Shown here: piece by piece, positions 18,975 through 26,234 of the stretch
Position numbering within the stretch: the stretch's first letter is position 1
How the letters are laid out: each line of letters begins with the position of its first letter
NCBI GenBank assembly: GCA_963827855.1
Contig: CAWHBY010000002.1
Location: 1,054,001 to 1,118,000, forward strand
Source of the DNA: DTPU01 sp963827855
GTDB lineage: Bacteria; Planctomycetota; Phycisphaerae; Sedimentisphaerales; Anaerobacaceae
Length of the DNA stretch: 64,000 bases
Direction of reading: 5' to 3'
Program-made: the position numbers and the translations under genes
Notes under the pieces: model-generated
The model's input: only the letters and a program-made list of their open reading frames with translations
What the model was told of the DNA's origin: nothing
Databases searched by the model: none

Positions 18975-19011
18975 GGCCTCGTAAGCCGGTGGTCCACCGG
19001 CTTACGAGGCC
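18975..19011. repeat. 37-bp perfect inverted repeat after the methyltransferase gene
   Basis: Two exact 18-base arms (GGCCTCGTAAGCCGGTGG and its complement) surround a single T at 18993. It starts 26 bases after the stop codon. No T-run follows, so it is not a typical intrinsic terminator, though it may still act as a 3' end or REP-type palindrome. Confidence 0.8.
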
Positions 19012-19032
19012 GTTGAGTTCTTCTCGTGCAAG

Positions 19033-19310
19033 TGTGAGAAATGCGGGCTGGCCCGGATTTCTCACGAGGCTTTGGACGTTCGAGGCGGAAGTGAGGCTAT
19101 GAACTTGAGTTGGGCCGGTTGGAAGGCCGAGGCATCTATGACAGACTGTTCTGAGCGCGGCAGGTTGGCCGGATGCAAGGCCGCAGGTCCCGGTGGCCCG
19201 GAGGCGTACCCAGTGCGGTACGCTGAGGACAAACGGGGCCGAGAACGCAGCAGCCGGACAACCGGACCGCTCAGAACCAAAGACCAGTGAGAAATGCGGG
19301 CTAGGGTCTC
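19033..19310. repeat. Repeated GTGAGAAATGCGGGC hairpin units
   Basis: GTGAGAAATGCGGGC at about 19033-19047 is followed by its inverse (GCCCGGATTTCTCAC). The same unit recurs at about 19287-19302, at the 3' end of the GT14 gene. The roughly 350-base gap between the convergent methyltransferase and GT14 genes otherwise holds no supported gene. Confidence 0.5.
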
Positions 19311-20302
19311 GCCAACGGCCAATGCGGCCTTCTGGACCGGCCCCCCAGGACCCGGGGCGAGACATCCTCCACGGTGAAACGCGGCTCACGTTTCAGAAGG
19401 CGACGGTCTATGGCGTCAAGCAACTCGCCAGACCTGACCTCATCGAACTTCCTGGCAAACAGGAAATCCGTCGCCTCCAGATGCGAGTAGTCCGACTCCA
19501 CCAGGAGGGCCGGATTCTCCCGATGCGGGCTCCAGTCAATATAGTGGAGATACGCCTTGTTCTCATTCTTCATCGTCCGCGAGTTCTGCCTCACGTCGCG
19601 GTCATAGAAGCGACAATGGGCGGCCCACGGCGAATTCAGGATGACGGTCTGAAACACCATCTCATCGGAGCAACGGGCGCGTCTGAAGAAGTCCAGCAAC
19701 GCCCTGCCTTCCGGCGTGTCCAGGAAGCCGAGCACGTAGCCCACGGTATCCCGATACAGGCAGGAGTACGCCGAACCCCTGTAGGGAACGAGGCGGTCAT
19801 GGAATCGCCTGCCCGGCAGCACGCGGTTGAGCGTACACACCGCTAGTCTCAGCGGCAGACGGATCGGTCCTGGAAGACCGCTCAGCTCATCGACAAAGTG
19901 ATACTCCGTGAGGTTTCGAACACAGTCCGCATTCTCGACAAGCGGATAGAAGTTGATGAAGTTCGTACCCTCGTGCTGGCACAGATACGTGTAGATATGT
20001 GCAGTATCCTTGATGGGGTAGTCCACGCCGCTGAGGAAGATGAAATAGTCGTAGGCGCCGCGATTCCACGCCTCTCTGAGCAGATCGATCATGGCCAAGG
20101 GCTGGGAGAATCCGGAATGGTGGACAGCCATTCTGCTCCTGACGGTCACACGGGGAAGGTCCGCAACGCCGGCGAAGCGTGAGATATCCGACCGCTGGTC
20201 AATGTGCACAAAGCAGTGGGCGTACTCTGCAGAAAGGACACTGATCAGGCGTCTGAGGTGAGAAGGCTGGTCATGGGCGAGAATCAGATACGCGACTCTC
20301 AT
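19301..20302 (-). CDS. GT14-type beta-1,6-N-acetylglucosaminyltransferase-like protein
   Basis: The protein has 333 residues from ATG 20302, with AAGGGGG upstream. The sequence begins MRVAYLILAHDQPSHLRRLISVL and contains CFVHIDQRSD, YDYFIFLSGVDYPIKD and GSAYSCLYRDTVGYVLGF. These match the core-2/I-branching (Pfam Branch, GT14) fold as found in bacteria. The family transfers GlcNAc or xylose from UDP-sugars, and bacterial members usually sit in surface polysaccharide or capsule synthesis. No membrane segment is seen. The gene is isolated, so the acceptor is unknown. Confidence 0.85.
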   Translation of the reverse strand: MRVAYLILAHDQPSHLRRLISVLSAEYAHCFVHIDQRSDISRFAGVADLPRVTVRSRMAVHHSGFSQPLAMIDLLREAWNRGAYDYFIFLSGVDYPIKDTAHIYTYLCQHEGTNFINFYPLVENADCVRNLTEYHFVDELSGLPGPIRLPLRLAVCTLNRVLPGRRFHDRLVPYRGSAYSCLYRDTVGYVLGFLDTPEGRALLDFFRRARCSDEMVFQTVILNSPWAAHCRFYDRDVRQNSRTMKNENKAYLHYIDWSPHRENPALLVESDYSHLEATDFLFARKFDEVRSGELLDAIDRRLLKREPRFTVEDVSPRVLGGRSRRPHWPLARP

Positions 20303-20599
20303 GGCCTGAACCCCCTTGAGCGGCGGAACTCCGATCCTTTCGCCCGGCTGGCAGCCTGCCCCCATGGCACAGCCCACCCATACCGCACAGTAGATTCAAA
20401 GGCGATGATGGAAGTCACTACTCTCCTCCTCCTACCCATATGAGCAGGCTCTCGCAGACGCTGAATGACTCCGTTTCCTCCACGATTCGCCCATCAGGGG
20501 CCCCACGCCCGTATGCCTCCCTTTGCCATCCCTCAGACAGAAACCATCCTCGCGGCACACCCGGTGATGACGCCAAGCTGCAAACTCCGCTTCTCTATT

Positions 20600-21074
20600 C
20601 TAATCTACCAAAAACCCTCGACCTGTCAAGGCAATTCCTCGTGTGAGCGAGCGACAAACCTCAGAATCCGCCAGAATACGTACAAATACGTATCCCTGGA
20701 GCGACGTGTCAGGATTGACGTGGACGGCCGAGGGCTCTCCAACGCGGCCCCAGAAGGAGGCCAGGCCGTCCTTGTAGTCCCTGACCAGGTGGTCCAGATC
20801 CTCCCTCGGTGCCCCAAACCGCAGGGCCTTGCCGCGGATCTGCCTGGCCACCTGTGCGTCGTCAAACTGGAACCTCGCGATGCCATCGGGGCTCATCTGG
20901 CCGGTCGAGAAGGACAGCAGCCCGCTTGGCGGCAAACACGTCGAGCCTCGCGGCACTCACCTTATCACCAGCACCCGTGCCATTGGCATCCGCAGACGCG
21001 GCAAGGAGCTGCGAGCTGGACAGAACAAGGACACACAGAGCGGACCAGCGAGACACTCTGGACATCGGATTCAT
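20600..21074 (-). pseudogene. Small exported protein of unknown family, frameshifted
   Basis: ATG 21074 opens a clear signal peptide (RWSALCVLVLSSSQLLAASA). The frame is lost between about 20900 and 20950. The rest continues in another frame as GQMSPDGIARFQFDDAQVARQIRGKA to LTGRGFLVD, ending at 20600. The joined product would be roughly 155 residues. I do not recognise the family. The C-terminal part is charged and has no membrane segment. The break may be a sequencing indel. It stands downstream of the metallophosphoesterase gene on the same strand. Confidence 0.45.
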
Positions 21075-21115
21075 GATGAGTTCTCCTGGCAACAGATGCG
21101 GCTGATGCCCAGTGC

Positions 21116-21165
21116 TTAAGGCAGCATGGGCTGAAGGGTTCCCAAGCCCATCCTACGGCCTGCTC
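21116..21165. repeat. REP-like palindrome, variant copy
   Basis: GGCAGCATGGGCTGAAGG...AAGCCCATCCTACGGCC is the GGCAGCATGGGCT/AGCCCATCCTAC hairpin with a longer loop. It overlaps the last codons of the metallophosphoesterase gene (reading MGLGTLQPMLP), so the repeat supplies the protein's C-terminus and stop. Confidence 0.65.
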
Positions 21166-22159
21166 TCCGATTCTCCGTTTCGCCCATTCGCCCATTCGCC
21201 CATTCAGCAGTTTCAATCCTGCCGGCGAGATCCCGCGTGAACACGTGCAGGGGCCGGCCGGTCTCATCGATCAGGCTGACCTTCACTGACGATGGGCCAA
21301 ACTCCATGGCCACAAAACCGTGGGTCGCGGCCGCAAACGGGCCGTGACTGCGGGTCACCTTGCGCCGTGTATTCTCCCCCCCACCGCCGCTGGTCAGGAA
21401 CGTCATGGGCCAGCCGGGGATCTCCAGGTGCTGCAGGACGTGGTCATGGCCGCTGACGCAAAAATCCACGCCATGCCGCCTGAGGATCGGTCCCCACGCT
21501 GCCTGGAGATTGGGATCATCGCCATTCTGGCCGTTACTGAACAGGGGATGGTGGGCCAGCACGATCCTCCAGGCCGAACCTCGCGGCCTGGAGAGCTCCT
21601 GTTCCATCCAGGCAAGCTCCATTTGCCAAGCCTTCTTGCCGAGCTGCGCCTTGTTGCTGTCGAGCACCAGCACGGTCACCAGCGGCCTCTGCTCAGGCAG
21701 GTCCAGTCGATACCACCGGTCAGGAACCTTCCACTGCGCATCGGGATGCAGCCGACTGTACTCGATGAGTGCGGCCACGGCCTTGTACTGGTAGTCATGA
21801 TTGCCAAACGCGGCGTAGAATGGCGACGTGAGTGTCCTGGTATCGAACATCGAGGGGATCGCACCAGGCAGCCGCGGATCATTCGGCCCTGCGATCTTCA
21901 CCTTGAAGGTGTCTCCCGCAACCAGGACACCACCGCATGCAACGCCCCTGCTGCGGACGTAGTCGGCCATGGCCCGACCCACGGCCTCCTGCTTGGCCGT
22001 ACGCTGGCTGGGCGGGCTGAAGCCGCAGTCGCCAACCACCAGCAGGTCGAGTCCCACCGGGTCCGGCCCGTCTGCAGCCTGACCATAGCCAATGAACCAC
22101 CCCACCAAGACCAGAACAAGGGTGGTCCTCGCTGGTGCGATGCCTGGGGAGATCATCAT
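21116..22159 (-). CDS. Exported purple-acid-phosphatase-like metallophosphoesterase
   Basis: The protein has about 347 residues, from ATG 22159 or 22156. After a signal peptide (TTLVLVLVGWFIGYGQA) the five metallophosphoesterase motifs appear in order: LLVVGDCG, GGVLVAGDTF, AAFGNHDYQY, VLAHHPLFSNG and VSGHDHVLQHLE. This order and spacing fit the tartrate-resistant acid phosphatase (ACP5) branch, which has a two-metal centre and hydrolyses phosphate monoesters outside the cytoplasm. The C-terminal 25 residues are low complexity and arise from repeat DNA (ANGRMGETENRRAGRRMG). It follows the tautomerase gene by 28 bases and is probably co-transcribed. Confidence 0.87.
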   Translation of the reverse strand: MMISPGIAPARTTLVLVLVGWFIGYGQAADGPDPVGLDLLVVGDCGFSPPSQRTAKQEAVGRAMADYVRSRGVACGGVLVAGDTFKVKIAGPNDPRLPGAIPSMFDTRTLTSPFYAAFGNHDYQYKAVAALIEYSRLHPDAQWKVPDRWYRLDLPEQRPLVTVLVLDSNKAQLGKKAWQMELAWMEQELSRPRGSAWRIVLAHHPLFSNGQNGDDPNLQAAWGPILRRHGVDFCVSGHDHVLQHLEIPGWPMTFLTSGGGGENTRRKVTRSHGPFAAATHGFVAMEFGPSSVKVSLIDETGRPLHVFTRDLAGRIETAEWANGRMGETENRRAGRRMGLGTLQPMLP

Positions 22160-22187
22160 GGTTGGTGGCTCCAACCGGGTCAGTATC

Positions 22188-22541
22188 CTATCCGAAGGTC
22201 TTGCCGTTCCACGCCCAATCTGCAGCAGCCACGTCCTGGAAGGTGATGTATACCCGGCTCCCGGGTATGGCCAACTCCTTCTGGAGCAGTTGACTGACCT
22301 GTCCGGCAAGGCCCTGATTGACGGATTTGCTCAGTCCCCCGATCGACTTGACCGTCACCAGGGCACACGGCCCCGCAGAGCCGGCCATGGTCATGACCGC
22401 GTTGTCCTGCAAACAGGCCATGACGTACTGCTCGGGCTTGCCGATCCCCTCTGCCGCCAGCCGGGACAGGGCCCTGATGATCGCCTGCCTCTTGGCCTGG
22501 TCCGCCACGCTGACCGATGTATCCACTTGAATCAATGGCAT
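22188..22541 (-). CDS. MIF/tautomerase-superfamily protein
   Basis: The protein has 117 residues starting MPLIQVDTSVSV, which leaves the catalytic Pro at position 2 after Met removal. AGGAATC lies before the start. MIF-type features are the first beta-strand, KPEQYVMACLQDNAVMTMAG, and a C-terminal RVYITFQDVAAADWAWNGKTFG. Length and ending fit the macrophage-migration-inhibitory-factor/phenylpyruvate tautomerase branch rather than the short 4-oxalocrotonate type. The physiological substrate in bacteria is uncertain. It lies upstream of the metallophosphoesterase gene in the same direction. Confidence 0.88.
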   Translation of the reverse strand: MPLIQVDTSVSVADQAKRQAIIRALSRLAAEGIGKPEQYVMACLQDNAVMTMAGSAGPCALVTVKSIGGLSKSVNQGLAGQVSQLLQKELAIPGSRVYITFQDVAAADWAWNGKTFG

Positions 22542-22557
22542 GTTTGATTCCTTTCCA

Positions 22558-22600
22558 AGGGGTTTTAGGTTTTATGTTTTAGGTCTTAGTCCTAAGGATC
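22558..22600. repeat. TTTTAGG heptanucleotide tract
   Basis: A run of TTTTAGG, TTTTATG, TTTTAGG and TCTTAGT units lies just upstream of the tautomerase gene. It is another instance of the intergenic seven-base repeats. Confidence 0.45.
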
Positions 22601-22638
22601 AAAGATGCAGGCCGATGGTCACTTAACACCTATCACTC

Positions 22639-24099
22639 CTACTTCTTGTCGGTGACGACCAAGGTCATGATCGAGTGAGCGGGAATGGCCGTCCTGGCTG
22701 CAGCGCCGTCGATCCACAGGCTGAGGTTGGTCGGCCGCTCGAGCTCGTTCATCACCACCGTGGCAACGGAGCCATCCGGGTTCACGAAGGCAGTGGCCAG
22801 CAGGTCATCGCTGTTGGATGAGCACAGGATCCTCTTTGCGCCAGGCCGGATGAACCGCGAGAAGTGGCCGATGTAGTGGTACGAGTTCATGAAGGTCAGC
22901 TTGCCGGTCCGGGTGTCACCCGTGATGGGGGCTACACAGAAGTTGCCCACGTGATTGGGCCCGCCCCGCTCATCCACCAACAGGTTCCAGTCGACCCAGC
23001 CGTTGGCCCAGTTGTTGAGATCATGGATCATGGACCGGGCGTAAACCTCGCCCCACTTCCACTCCTCAAGGCGGCCGCGGCTGAAGTTGGCGGGCGTGCC
23101 CTCCGTGAAGAGAAGCTTCTTGTCAGGGAACGCATCGTGCACGAGCCGCACGTTGTCGAAGTGGTCTCCCACGTACCAGTGGAAGCCTGTCCCCCAGACG
23201 TAGCGGCTGGCCTTGGGGTCCTCCAGGACCGTCGCAGCCCTCTGGACCATGATCCCCCGATTGTGGTCCCAGATGATGATGTTCACCTTGGCAACGCCTG
23301 CCCGCTCGAGGGTCGGGCCCAGGTAGTCTGCGACGAAGTCACGCTCTTCCTCAGCCGTATACACGCACGACTCCCACGTCTGCACTGCCATGGGTTCGTT
23401 CTGCACGGTTACGCCCCAGATCTGCACACCCGCCTCGCCATAGGCCTGTATGAACCGCACGAAGTAGTCGGCCCAGGCCTGACGACACTCGGGCCTGAGC
23501 TTTCCGCCGTGGAGCATGTCATTGTTCGTCTTCATCCAGGCAGGCGGGCTCCAGGGCGAGGCAAACAGCCTCAGATTGCCGCCCGCCACGCCAAGGGCCT
23601 CCTTGATGAGAGGAATCCGGAAATGCAGGTCATGGCTGATGCTGAAGTGCTCGAGCTTCGTGTCACCCGCGACCTCATCGTACGCATAACTGCCGCTGGA
23701 GAAGTCGCAGCTATTGATCTGCGTCCTGCACAGCGTATAGCCAATCCCTTCCTTCGGATCGAAGTAAGCGGTCAGAACCGCCTTCCGGGCCTCAGCAGGC
23801 AGCTTGGCGTAGGTCTCAGCAGCCGCGTCAGTGAACGCCCCACCGAATCCCTCGATCACCTGAAACGTCTTGGACGCATCGAGCATGACGGTCGCATTCG
23901 CCTCTTCAGGCTGGGCCATGGGCCCCAGGCGAATCCCGCCCTTGTCCGCCAGCCGGTCGGCAGTCCCTTTGCTGGTCAGGTAGACCTTGACCTGCTTGTA
24001 CTTGGCCGTCCCCTCAGCGGCCACCGCGATGCCGGTCAGTGTGATCACCCCAAGGACGGCCGCGGTCAACGCCGCACGTACACCTGTTCTCTTCTGCAT
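22639..24099 (-). CDS. Secreted GH30 glycosidase (glucosylceramidase-like)
   Basis: The protein has 486 residues from ATG 24099 behind AAGGAGC. A signal peptide (AALTAAVLGVITLTGIAVAA) is followed by QVIEGFGGAFTDAAAETYAKLP, the hallmark of GH30. Other motifs are RTQINSCDFSSGSYAYDEV, LFASPWSPPAWMKTNNDM, the acid/base VQNEPMAVQTWESC (Glu near residue 233) and the nucleophile LLFTEGTPANF (Glu near 331). A beta-sandwich closes the protein. The GSYAYDE pattern resembles the GH30 subfamily 1/3 beta-glucosidase or beta-1,6-glucanase group rather than glucuronoxylanases. Substrate is not certain. The gene is monocistronic. Confidence 0.92.
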   Translation of the reverse strand: MQKRTGVRAALTAAVLGVITLTGIAVAAEGTAKYKQVKVYLTSKGTADRLADKGGIRLGPMAQPEEANATVMLDASKTFQVIEGFGGAFTDAAAETYAKLPAEARKAVLTAYFDPKEGIGYTLCRTQINSCDFSSGSYAYDEVAGDTKLEHFSISHDLHFRIPLIKEALGVAGGNLRLFASPWSPPAWMKTNNDMLHGGKLRPECRQAWADYFVRFIQAYGEAGVQIWGVTVQNEPMAVQTWESCVYTAEEERDFVADYLGPTLERAGVAKVNIIIWDHNRGIMVQRAATVLEDPKASRYVWGTGFHWYVGDHFDNVRLVHDAFPDKKLLFTEGTPANFSRGRLEEWKWGEVYARSMIHDLNNWANGWVDWNLLVDERGGPNHVGNFCVAPITGDTRTGKLTFMNSYHYIGHFSRFIRPGAKRILCSSNSDDLLATAFVNPDGSVATVVMNELERPTNLSLWIDGAAARTAIPAHSIMTLVVTDKK

Positions 24100-24311
24100 A
24101 GCTGCTCCTTGGTCGGGTAGTGGAATCCTGGACGGTATTGTAACGACCTTGCCAAGCAACGTCGCGGCTATTCTGGCAGGCAAGGATTGCCGTGGCTGGC
24201 GACCGCTGCAGGCACAGAAGCTCCGCCTGGTCGGTGACTACTGAAGAGGGGTTGCAGGATGTGAACTGAGAGTAGGAAGGAGGGAAGGATGGGCCTCTGC
24301 GGTCGGCAGGC

Positions 24312-24803
24312 TCAGCGAGCGTGAACTCGCTCGAAGACGCCGTGGCTCATGAACGAGTGCCCTTGGCCATCGAAGCTGACATACGTGACGCTAACCGACC
24401 TCCCGTCTTCGGCCAGCACAGCCGTTTCTCTGACCACTACAACGCCGGCCTTCTTCGCGACTCCATATATTGTGTTTGGCGAGCGGAGGCGATAGGAGAC
24501 CGTGTCAGCGAAGGGCGTACCTGCGACTGGGTAGTCCAGCCCGTCAAACCGAGCGTCCACTGAGATCGTGAGCGTCTTGCCCTTGTCGTTGACGAGGATC
24601 TCGCGCATCGCGACTCGAACGCCATCGGTGTCAATCGTGAGGATCTGGCTCTTCGTGACAGAGGGAATGTCGGACTTCGCCCGATTCAGCTGCCAAGTTC
24701 CGGTGAAACCCAGCCGTGTGACGGCGGCCTTCCCTCCGGCGTGCGAGCACCCCGAGGACAGCAGAACGGCGCAAAGGGTAAGGATCGAGCAGAAAGTCCT
24801 CAT
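24312..24803 (-). CDS. Small lipoprotein of unknown function
   Basis: The protein has 163 residues from ATG 24803. The N-terminus MRTFCSILTLCAVLLSSGC is a type II signal with lipobox LLSSGC. The mature domain reads GTWQLNRAKSDIPS, MREILVNDKGKTLTISVDARFDG and VTYVSFDGQGHSFMSHGVFE. This pattern (a lipocalin-like small beta-barrel or sandwich with a GTWxLNxAKS start) occurs in many exported proteins of unknown role. It lies at the right end of the accessory mosaic. Between its start and 24962 is a half site resembling an integron attC. No partner gene is evident. Confidence 0.75.
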   Translation of the reverse strand: MRTFCSILTLCAVLLSSGCSHAGGKAAVTRLGFTGTWQLNRAKSDIPSVTKSQILTIDTDGVRVAMREILVNDKGKTLTISVDARFDGLDYPVAGTPFADTVSYRLRSPNTIYGVAKKAGVVVVRETAVLAEDGRSVSVTYVSFDGQGHSFMSHGVFERVHAR

Positions 24804-24962
24804 GTTCGTCTCCGGAGAAAGATGGGGACGGAAAGGGGGCCAGGCGTGGACGCAATTGCGGTCAGAGAACCGAGAGTGACGGTACCGTCGACCGTAAAAT
24901 CCCAAGCCTGCCCCTTGGCCCCTCCAGAGAGCCACCTGACGTCCGAGCTCAGCGCCTTGTTA

Positions 24963-25142
24963 GGGCCTGCGTAGAAATAACCTGTTCATTTGCCGCTCAG
25001 ATTGGGGTCAGATTGGGATGTGACGATTGAGCGAAACCGGAGGCGTAGTGCCCTTCTACGTCGAGGATTTCGCGATTGAGGAGCGGCCCAAGATGGCCCG
25101 AAGATGAGATGGAAAATGGATAGGTTATTTCTACGCAGGCCC
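24963..25142. mobile_element. 180-bp inverted-repeat element (MITE-like), copy 1
   Basis: Perfect 21-base inverted termini begin GGGCCTGCGTAGAAATAACC at 24963 and end with the complement at 25142. The flanking bases are TTA on both sides (24960-24962, 25143-25145), a likely 3-base target duplication. The right TTA is the reverse of the TAA stop of the 117-residue gene, so insertion occurred exactly at that stop. The inner 125 bases match the element at 29982-30161. No transposase is encoded. Confidence 0.75.
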
Positions 25143-25496
25143 TTATACCTCTTCATCTTCACGTCTCATCTGTCGCGATCCCTCAATCAGGCTGCGTAGT
25201 CCTTCGAGGATCGAATGGTCTATCTCCGGCTCTTTCAAGACTTCGCGAGCAATCGCTGATGCAACACCCCTCTCTGCCTCTGTCATGGCGTATCTCTTAT
25301 ACAACTCTCGCGAAACGCCGTCGTGAAACTTGTGGATGTAGTCGTTGAGAACAAACACATCGATCTCTCCGCGACGCCACCGGTCAAACTCCGACTGCAA
25401 CTGTCCTGCCGCGGCGCTGAGCTCTCTTCTGTGTGCCAAACCGGACAACCGTTGTAGCTCCCGCCGCTGCGCTTTAGCAAAAGAGGGTGTGCTCAT
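25143..25496 (-). CDS. Hypothetical 117-residue cytoplasmic protein
   Basis: The protein is highly charged and probably alpha-helical: AQRRELQRLSGLAHRRELSAAAGQLQSEFDRW, then EIDVFVLNDYIHKFHDGVSRELYKRY and MTEAERGVASAIAREVL. It has no signal peptide or membrane segment, and I do not recognise the family. The reading frame ends EEDEV-stop exactly at the target duplication of the 180-bp element. Before that insertion the 3' end would have read GTATAACAAGGCGCTG, which resembles the beginning of an integron attC site. Repeat C lies 20 bases upstream of its start. The setting suggests a mobile cassette gene. Confidence 0.65.
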   Translation of the reverse strand: MSTPSFAKAQRRELQRLSGLAHRRELSAAAGQLQSEFDRWRRGEIDVFVLNDYIHKFHDGVSRELYKRYAMTEAERGVASAIAREVLKEPEIDHSILEGLRSLIEGSRQMRREDEEV

Positions 25497-25515
25497 AGGA
25501 CTGGAACGGCTCTGG

Positions 25516-25609
25516 CTCTGGCTTTGGATCTAGGCATCGGCTTGATGGCCAAGGAACCGGAAAGTGGGACAGAAGCAAGTGACACCTAAACCCCAAGCCT
25601 GACCCCTTG
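25516..25609. repeat. Repeat C, copy 1 (about 94 bp)
   Basis: The stretch from TCTGGCTTTGGATC through GGCTTGATGGCC and AGAAGCAAGTGACACC to CAAGCCTGACCCCTTG is about 80% identical to 29682-29775. Both copies lie upstream of small minus-strand genes. Confidence 0.7.
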
Positions 25610-25772
25610 CCCCGTCCTGGCGACAGGACCCAGGGCGACGTGACCATGACAACAACTACGTCGTGACATCACAGATCGTGACAAGCTGAAGACCGCCTCC
25701 GGATTGCCCGACTGAACGGGCCACCCTGGGTGAGAAAGGATACTCTACAAACAGGGTGTTTTTCAGCGGAAT

Positions 25773-25922
25773 CTAGATCAAAAGGTTGACCCCTCTTTCC
25801 TTTTGTGTAACGACGGGATCCCGCAGGTTTGCGTACAGCGCGGCCGCGTCGGCCGCCCGGAGCGGGCGCAGGCACGCTCCGTCGAGTTCAATCGTTGGCG
25901 GATGTTGTGTCTTGTCTGCCAT
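25773..25922 (-). pseudogene. Truncated GNAT N-acetyltransferase (N-terminal fragment)
   Basis: A 49-codon minus-strand frame starts at ATG 25922 and reads MADKTQHPPTIELDGACLRP, LRAADAAALYANLRDPVVT, then leaves homology (QKERGVNLLI) and stops at 25773. The PPTxxLxxxxLRPLRxxDAxALYxxLxDPxVT pattern is the N-terminus of RimJ/RimL-type acetyltransferases. Acetyl-CoA binding motifs are absent, so this is a non-functional fragment. Acetyltransferase genes are frequent cargo of integron cassettes. Confidence 0.6.
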
Positions 25923-26234
25923 GGGTCTCACGGGAAGAAGGGGTCAGACGGGAAGGGATAGACGGTCAGGTCCTCATGTTTGCACTTCCAGTGTCCCCTC
26001 AGACATCAGTCAAGACGCCAAGCGCAGAGGTAACGACCTGACCCCACGGCCGGCATTCAAGAACTGCGTCTAGGGCTCTATGTAGACGGAGGTCCTTCAC
26101 CGACACCCCAAACTCCAGCCGTTCCCGGGAGGCTGTGGGCTGTTGCACGAGTTGGTCCTTCGTCACGGCCGTTTCGAGGAGTTGCCATCGCGCGTCTTCA
26201 AGAAAGTGGGTGAAGATCAGTTTCTCGGGCGGGG
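25923..26234. other. Accessory region without an intact gene
   Basis: Repeat D copy 1 lies at 25964-26051. From about 26230 down to 26060 the minus strand is open without a start codon and reads SELAFLTPPEKLIFTHFLED and RWQLLETAVTKDQLVQQPTA. This looks protein-like but matches no family I know, and it may be a remnant of a gene replaced by the GH43-like gene. Confidence 0.35.
25964..26051. repeat. Repeat D, copy 1 (88 bp, flanks the GH43-like gene)
   Basis: This 88-base sequence (GGTCAGGTCCTCATGTTTGC ... AACGACCTGACCCCACGGCC) is about 80% identical, in the same orientation and length, to 28428-28515. The two copies bracket the lower-GC GH43-like gene as direct repeats. Confidence 0.7.

Noticed and set aside
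15600..24099. A Sus-type polysaccharide utilisation locus
   Set aside because: There is a TonB receptor and several glycosidases, but no SusD, no SusC-type N-terminal domain and no shared operon.
22864..24120. 418-codon plus-strand frame opposite GH30
   Set aside because: It is a shadow of the GH30 gene; no domain, no ribosome binding site, biased composition.
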